Below are positions 45,301-54,300 of a DNA stretch of 64,000 nucleotides, piece by piece. How positions within the stretch are numbered: position 1 is the stretch's first letter; each line of letters opens with the position of its first letter. Location: positions 13,276,120-13,340,119 of the forward strand of contig OX375880.1 in assembly GCA_947359465.1 (NCBI GenBank), in the 5' to 3' direction. Below the pieces are notes generated by a model. It did no database searches. It saw only the letters and a list, made by a program, of their open reading frames with translations, and was not told where the DNA came from. The translations under genes were made by a program, and so were the position numbers. The stretch is from Metellina segmentata. Its lineage: Eukaryota > Arthropoda > Arachnida > Araneae > Tetragnathidae.

Positions 45301-48300
45301 CTCAAGTTGCTGGACCATCTTCATTGCAAAAGGATGATTTACCTCTCACTCAAGTTGCTGGACCGTCTTCATTGCAAAAGGATGATTTACCTCTCACTCA
45401 AGTTGCTGGACCATCTTCATTACAAAAGGATGATTTACCTCTCACTCAAGTTGCTGGACCATCTTCATTGCAAAAGGATGATTTACCTCTCACTCAAGTT
45501 GCTGGACCGTCTTCATTGCAAATAGATGATTTACCTCTCACTCAAGTTGCTGGACCGTCTTCATTGCAAAAGGATGATTTACCTCTCACTCAAGTTGCTG
45601 GACCACCTTCATTGCAAATGGATGATTTACCTTCTACCCAATTAGTAAACCAATCACCTTGTTTTGCTAAGCCTATGCCACTGTCCTCGGTACAAATCGA
45701 TGATTTACCATTTACCCAACTTGCTGGAATATCTTCTAAGGATATGGATGATTTACCATCCACTCAGTTGGAAAATAATCCTCCCAATCATTTTACAAAG
45801 CCACCATCCTCCACTCTTTTTAGTAAACCATATTCGAGGCGTCTGGAAAAATCATCTGATTTCGCAGAATCCTTACCTTCTACCCAAGTTGCTGCCCCAT
45901 CTTTACAAACAGATGATTTACCATGCACTCAGTTGGCAAATCAACCATTTAATGAATTTATAGAAACACTATCCTCTACTCAGGTAGAAAATGAATCTTC
46001 AAACTCTGGGGGAGGTTTAGCATCTACACAGTTGGCAAATGAACCTCGTAATCAGTTTGCAAAACCTCTTCCTTTCACCCGGTCGAGTAGAACCTCTTCA
46101 AGCCATTCAACTGATTTGTCATCTCGGCCTGTAAACCCAATAATCCTTAACCAAGTTGCATCTTCGTCTTTTCAAGTGGATGATTTACCGTGTACTCAAT
46201 TGGCTGGTTTACCATGTACTCAAGTGGATGATTTACCGTGTACTCAATTGGCTGGATTACCATGTACTCAAGTGGGTGATTTACCGTGTACTCAATTGGC
46301 TGGTTTACCATGTACTCAAGTGGATGATTTACCATGTACTCAATTGGCCGATTTACCTTCTCATAGAGATGGTTATGCATCTTGGATGGATGAACTTCCT
46401 GCTACCCAATTAGAACCTTCTAGGCTCGCAACTGATTTGCGTCCAACAGAACTTTTCAATAACGGGTCGACAGTTGATGATTTGGCAATGGAAAATATTT
46501 CTTCCTCTCAGCTAGCAGAACCATCTTTGAGCCAATCAGATTTGTTACCTTCCACTCAATTGGTAAAATCCTTTCTGAACAAAGGGGATGATTTGCAATC
46601 TACTCAATTAGCCGCTCGGTTACCTTCTGTCCGCTCTGGAAAATCAGCTAATAGAACAGGTTCTTCCGTCAAGATAAGTGCGGCATCTGTTTTTCAAGTA
46701 ACAAAAAATATACCAGCTATGCAGTTTAGTACAAAATCACCTTCGGATGAAATGTCAGAAGAGTTATTTCCCTCTCAGTTAGCAGACGATCTTCCTGCAA
46801 CCCAAACAGATAATCCTGTTTCAAATCGGTTTGAAAAATCAGCTAAAAGGAAGAGTTCTGCCATTAAGACAGGGGAGACGTCTGTATTTCAAGCAACAAA
46901 AAATATACCAGCTATGCAGTTTAGTAGAAAATCACCATCAGATGAATCGTCAGATGAGTTATGTCCCACTCAGTTAGCAGACGATCTTCCTGCAACCCAA
47001 GCAGATAATCCTTTTTCAAATCCGTTTAAAAATTCAGCTAAAAGGAAGGGTCCTTCCATTAAGACAGGGAAACCATCTGTATTTCAAGCTACAAAGAATG
47101 TACCAGCTATGCTGTTCAGTACAAAATCACCTTCAGATGAAACATCATTAGAGTTATGGCCCACTCATTTAGCAGATGAACTTCCTGCGACCCAAGCAAA
47201 TGATTCTACTGTTTCAAAGAAATGTTCCACAGAAAATGCCCTGTTCACTGATCTTCCCGAAACACAACCTTTGAATGTATCAACTTCATCCTCTTGTTCT
47301 AATACTAAAACAAGTGTTCAGGTATTAAATTCACTCAGGGAGAATAGAGATCTGCCTGCCACGCAACTTTGCGATGAAGAAGGTATTCCTCCTACTCAAC
47401 TACATGTCAACAATGATCTCCCTGCTACTCAGCTAGCTCCAGAGTCTAATGAACCTATAGATCATGTCTCTAATTTTGCAATCGGTTCTGATGAAGGTAC
47501 AGCTAAGAACACGGAATCATCTACTCGGTCCTTAAATCCCAATCCTGAGACTGAAAGTGATAATCCTTCCACCAATAATTGTCATGTTGATTTGCTCAAT
47601 GCTGAGTCTAATCAGAGTGGAGGTGATTCTGACTTGCCAGCTACTCAGGCAGTTCTATCAGATGACGGAGAGTCATTACCACAGGAAAATCTTCCCGAAG
47701 AAAAAGATAAGGATACATTTATCGGGAAAGGGAGAGAGTTTTACGATCGTCTGTTGAAGGAAAATCAAGCGAGGAAAGAAAACTCACTCGTCAAAAAAGT
47801 TTGCGTTCACAAAAACCTACCCCAAGTTTTAACTTCCGTCCCCACTCGAGGCGTTCTCGTGCCCAAGCCGTCCAATCGAAAAACGTTTTCTTTCGAGCAA
47901 GTCAAGGAAAAGCTTGGTCTGAAAGACGACAATTCCTGTGAAAGAAATAGACTTTTTGATGTTCGGAGGGTTTCTGAAAATATCAGGAAGAATGTTCCAG
48001 ATGTAGAATTACTGAGCTGTATTTCAGACTCTCTTCCACCAACTCAACCAGTGTTGAATTTTGTGTCAAATCAAGAGCTCAAAATGCAAGATACCGCTAC
48101 TAAATTTGACCTAACTAAGGTTAAAACTGAAGATTTCAATTTAGTAAATGGTTTAGTTCCATCTATGATAATAGACAAAACCTCAATCGGAACTACCAAA
48201 GTGATTAAAGAGGAGCCTTCTCAAATCCCATGTGATTCATCTGTGGTGTTAAATGGCTGCTTGAAAACTGAAAGTGTGGAATTGGAAGTGAAAATCAAAG

Positions 48301-51300
48301 ACGAGCCATTGAGCAGTGAAGATGAGCTGGATGTTAGCACTGGGGAAAACGTTTTATCAACAAAGAATCGAGAATCGGCAAGATCTTCCCAAACACATGA
48401 TAAACACCTGACTCGTTCTGAGTTAAAAATCCCAAGTATCGGAAATAGAATAAAAGATGAGATGACTTCTAACTGCAAGGTCGAAGTCTTCGATTTGTCC
48501 TCGTGCAAAGAAACTGTGGATAATGAAGCAAAGAAAAATAGATCTAAACTATTGGAGAAAGCCAGGAAAGCTTCTGTTTCTGAAAAGTGCGACAAGAGGC
48601 GAAGTGAGGAAAGCTTGAACGTCTTTCATGGTAGCATTGAAAAAGAAAACAAAGGCAACCATCCACAAAGTGACAAGCATAATAGAAAACAAACAAGCAA
48701 CTGTGCAGAAGAACATGTCACGAAAGCCAGCAAGGATAAATACTGTGACATGTCCTCAAAAGATCGTGGGAAAAGAGATTCCTCCTCGGAGAAACACTCC
48801 AATGGTAAATCTGATGTTTCGAAACGTCACAAAAGTGAAAGTGCAGAAAAGCATATTAGAAAAGACATCAAAGATAAGCATAATGATGAGAAGAGTGTTT
48901 CAAACAGGGAAAGGAAAGACAAAAGCACCAGCAGCCGTTCCTCTAAAGATGAAAGGAAGTCTTCCTCAAACAGGGATATTGAAAGACAGAGTAACACAAC
49001 AAGAGATAAACACAATGAAAAGGGTTCAAACAACAGTGATTCTCGAAGGCACCAAAAGAACAAATCTCCTGTCGAGAGAGACTGCAAAAATGATCACGCA
49101 AAAGAACACACAGACAAACATGCAAGAAAGGACAGAGAAGTTTGTGTTAAAAAAGACAGGTTTGAAAAAGTTGACAAATACGCTGACCATGACAGGCACA
49201 AAGAGACTGATGCGTCAGAAAAGCACAGAAGAAAGGAGAGAAGTAATTCCATGGACAAACATTCTAGACGGTTAAGTGAAGTTCGCAAAACGGATACAAA
49301 TCTAGAACACAGTTCTAGAAATGAAGGTAGTCGTGTTAAAAGAAGTTCGTCCCGTGCGAGAGAGGACGTTGATTCGATCTCTTTGAAACGACCAAGAGAA
49401 GAAAAAACTGTTAATAAAAAGAACAATAATATATTAGATGGTAAAAGAAGCACAGAATCAAAGAGACACGAATCTCATTTAACTAATGGAAAGGAAGATC
49501 ACAGAAAACGAAAAGATGAAAATGGTTTGAGGTATGACAAGATAATCCCAGAAAGCTCTTTGGAAGATAAAAGCAGGAAACACAAAAGCGGAAAAAACGA
49601 AAGACTATCGCCCGAATTTCCTTCCATTAAAACACACCAATCGCATGACAGTGTTTCGAATTCTGCCCATAAAAGAAGTGCTGACAGCTCAGATGGAGGC
49701 AATCAGAAAAAGAAACTATGTCATGAAAGAAATTACAGTATAGACTCTAGTCTCAATGTCGCTGACCTCCTCAAACCTCGCTCACATTGTGTGAAATCTG
49801 AGAACACGTCTGAAAATGCAGTGAAAAGCAAAAGAGTGAAAAATCACCATAAGCCTAATCACCAAAGGAATGCACTTGATGTTCTCAATGATGTCGCAGA
49901 TGAGATCATGAGTACCTCAAATCGAGTGAAATGCGAATTCGAAAGCTTGAATGGAAGCTTCGAGTTTGAGTTGAAGAACAATCGCAATTCACCACTGGAA
50001 GCGAAGGATAAGAAGGTATTTGTTCTTTTCCATTTTTGCTCTTCCATTTATTTTTGATTTTCTTGAATTCTTAATATAAGACTACCTTTTGCTTTTTTAA
50101 ACCTTTGCAAACGTGAATCTTTTAAGCAAAATCGTTTCTAAAACTCATATTTTTTTTTTTTTTACAACTTTTTTGAAAATCTACTACAGTTGAACCTCGC
50201 TGTAGTTAACCCGGGACTATAGTGAACTGTTGGTTTTAGTGAACTTTTCCATTGGTCCTGACTGAACTCCTATTTAATGTTATTTTGGACGCTTATAGTG
50301 AACTCCTGAAAAACGTAAGTTCGCTTATAGTGAACTGAATTTTCCCTTCCTCAAATATTTTTCCAGATTTTCAAAGGTAATCATAAATACTTTTTTTCTA
50401 TGGAAAATGTGGACAGTTAAATTGGGTAATGTTTCATATTGTCGATAAAAAAAGATTAAAACTCGGTCGACTTAAAATTGAAATGTACCCAATCCAAACT
50501 AACAAATTTTTTTCCATAAAAAGTTAAATGATTTAATTCTTTATTTCTAATAAACATGATGAAAATTGTTTATTTAAGTATTTAAAACTTATTTTAGTAA
50601 ATTGTGTTATATCCCAATGATTGTTTTTAAAAAATCATGAAATGCTAAGAAATTTTTATGTCAACAAAATTGGATTTAGTAAATTATTGGCTATAGTGAA
50701 TTTATTATTGAGTCCGGTAACGGTTCACTATGTCAGGGTTCGACTGTATATGTTAATGCAAATTGAACACCCCCATTTTATAACAGCTATCAACACCCAT
50801 GTTTCAATCAAATTCATGCCTCTTTTGCTTCAGCAATTTAGGGGAAATCTTTTTATACTCTGGCTTGAATTGAAGGTTTCATGCTTATGATACATTAAAT
50901 CACAAATTGATTTGTCAAATATGTTGAATTATTTCAAGAAGTCATTAATGCAAAATTACGTGTGCTTTGTGTATTAATTTTTACAGTGTATAGTTCTTTA
51001 AATTGGCTATGAATGCTAAATTATTTCTTAGGTTTTTTTTCACCTTAAAAATGTGTCGTGAATTGCTTAAGTATAACCTGGAATTTTGTAAAAATGTGTC
51101 TGGAAAAGTCTGGGAATTTTATTTCTGAAATAGGGTGGGAACCCTGAAACTGTTACTTAAACTTTAAGAGAAGACTGATTTTGCTAGGTTTTCAGAATTT
51201 ATGCAATTGAAGCTACTATTTCAAGTGTTTAGGCTGTGGTCCTGTCATTAAGTAACTGGTGGATGAGTTGTCCAAAATCATAAAATTGTACCAACTATTT

Positions 51301-54300
51301 AATTTAGTTTCATCATTTTTCCTTACTTGAAGTATGCATGAAATTAGACTGGGATTACAACAGAAAGTTGGGTGTCAGTGGAACCTAAGTTTTATTCTTA
51401 GTTGCCCAAATACTTAGATGCAATTTCCTAATAAGTTTTGCTTATGTGGATGTGTTTAAACATGCAGTGTAATTGAAAACTAAAACTGCAATTTTGATAA
51501 CTAATTTGCATTTCTTTTTCTCTTCAAGGACTTTTTTTTGGATCATTATTTTGCATTTACAGATTGGATTGTTGTATTTATAGATTAGAGTACAAGAAAA
51601 CTAAACAGTTGATTGTTCGAAATTTGTGTCATGTAGACAAAAATATTCAGATAACACTTGGGTGTCGAAATGACCGCTCGCAAAACTCGGTCATCAAAAC
51701 AAAATGTAACTCTTGACCACTATTTTTGAACCTTGAATGAGCATCGCTTTATTTTGATTAATACACTGACTATTAAGTTTGATTTAAAAATTAATTTTCA
51801 AGGGCCCATTATTACTTAGTTGCATAACCTATGAAACTAATGTCTGGTTTTCAATAATTCATTGCTGTACATAAGTAGTGCTGTTTAAGAAATATGTGTT
51901 GAATCTTGGTATAAGTGTGTATATATCCCCTGCTTCGTTATGCAACAAACACACATCAGTATTGTTTGATGCCTTTATATGAAGAAATTGTATTTCTAAT
52001 GAATTACTGATTGTTTAATGAGGCAAAAACAATTTATTATTGTTTGATAGTAATAGTAACGTATGCATAAACTGATTGCATACCATTTATATTCAGATTG
52101 ATTTGAAGAATTTAAAAGAAGAAATAGCCAATGAAGTAAAACTTGTGTTGAAGCCGTTTTACTCTGTCGGGTTATTGGAAAAGGATGATTATAAGGATAT
52201 CATGAGGCGAGCTGTTCCAAAAGTAAGTTCTTTCCCAATGTTTTCCAAATTCAGGTTTATAATTATGTAGTTCTGATTATCACTCCAATAATTCTAGGTA
52301 AGTTAATTTTTATCAGAAAAAAAAAATAATCTAAGAGTAAAATTTTGATCAAAGCATCTTTCTGCCATGGGGGTCCTCAGAAACACATCCCCCTTACATG
52401 TGTTCGGCTTCACTGACCCAAGTGATGTTTTCTTTCTACATGGGGTTTACTGTCTTAAATAAACACTTGGGGTGCACACTAAGAGTACCCAAGAAATCGT
52501 TTCCTCCTTTCGTCCCGGGCCGAGGTAGCACTGTTGGAAGAGTAACAAAGTAGCAACTGGAGGGTTGCGAGTTCGAATCCAACCAGAACGTCATGTACAG
52601 AGAGGGGGTGCATGTTAAATCTGTTGTGGCCTCAAATCTCTTCCTGTTGGTGTAGAGTGGAAGCTTGGAGAGTGGGGTGCCAGCTCAGGTGTGGCCTTGT
52701 CATCTGATCGTGGCTCAAAATGACAACGCTGTTGTCCTTGGATTTTTCCCTTCGGGTCGGATCCCGGACCTTCGCCAATAGCCCGTTGTGTTTCTTTAGT
52801 GTGACGGTAATTAAACTACCTGCTTTCATCTCACTACTCGATTTCACGAATCCCTATTTTCCTTTCACGTTTTATACTTGATGTCTTTTGTTTGCCCAAA
52901 AATGGCCCACCCAACCCTGCCATAGCATTCTCTATTGGTCATGCTGCCCATGGTCAGAGGTGCTTAATTTTTGCCATTTGGTGTAGTACAGGTCTTATCC
53001 ATCGTGGCATTGTTGGTCTGTTAGGGTTTGCTCTAGGTTTTTTTGCTTTGGGGTTGGCTCTGGATTTTATTTCCAATAAGCTGGTCTGGATTTTATTTCT
53101 AAGAAGCTGGTCTGGATTTTATTTCCAAGAAGCTGGTCTGGATTTTATTTCCAAGCAGCTGGTCTAGATTTTATTTCCAAGAAGATGGTCTGGATTTTAT
53201 TTCCAATAATCTGGTCTGGATTTTATTTCCAAGAAGGCTGGTCTGAATTTTATTTCCAAGCAGCTGGTCTAGATTTTATTTCCAATAATCTGGTCTGGAT
53301 TTTATTTCCAAGAAGCTGGTCTGTATTTTATTTCCAAGCAAGCTAGTCTAGATTTTATTTCCCAATCAGCTGGTGAGGTCTGGGTTTGATTTCCAAGCAG
53401 CTGGTCTAGATTTTATTTCAAAGAAGCTGGTCTGTGTTAATTTTATAGGAACTTTGGGTCAGAGATCTCTATTTCCTGGATTTAGGTATTATGATTTTTG
53501 CTTCATAGAGGGAGTTTTAAGATTTTAATTGATAGGTGGGATATAAATTTACAAGCAGTGAGAATTGTGAGAGGTTATATCCAGGGTGTCAAGATTTAAA
53601 TCACTTGATTTAAATCAACAATTAAAATCATGATTTTAATCAAATGATTTTTTTTAAATCACTGATTTAAATCACAACTAATCTTATATTTTTATAACTA
53701 AGTAAATACACCATATGAAAATGACAGAAGTGGTCAAATGCTTTAATTTTTCTGCACTCATGGGGATTTCACCACTAATGGTTACACCCAGCTCAGAGGG
53801 AACTGGGTCAATTACTGCATATGATAAAAGATTGCAACAGCCAGTTGTAACTTATTAGAATATACTATATACAGTAATGTAAACACACATGGCATAAATC
53901 TAAATGCCAGTAAGAGTAATGTATAAACATTTCTGAGTAACAGCACTCATATTATAAACAAAAGAGGTGACTGATTTTATTAGCTAAACAAACACAAGTG
54001 GGAAGTAAAGTTTTTGAGGCATTTGCTAGTTAGCTCCCAAAGTGTGTGCCGCGGCACTCAAGAGATCAAAGGTGCTGTGAAGCGCCCGTAACCTCCAATC
54101 TAAGCTATTTCTAAGCAGCAGAAAAAAGGGTTGAGGTCACTTATCAAAAATCAGTTCACTCCCCAACCAAGAGCATGATGTGGAGGTAATTTTATATGTT
54201 TTATTTATGTTTTCACCAACCTATGTTTTCTTATTAAGTAAAATTAAAGTGTTTGTGTGTGAATTTTAAATGCTAGTTGTATTAATTATGTTTATGTTCT

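Noticed and set aside
46147..46380. Minus-strand open frame with NHPLEYMVNQPIEYTV repeats
   Set aside because: Antisense reading of the PHRF1 48-bp array; the repeat periodicity makes all frames open.
48628..49275. 215-residue open frame overlapping PHRF1 exon 9 in another plus frame
   Set aside because: Shadow of the Lys-rich low-complexity coding region; no independent signal.
53055..53437. CRISPR-like appearance of regularly spaced repeats
   Set aside because: Units are contiguous with no unique spacers, in a eukaryotic intron; it is a minisatellite.
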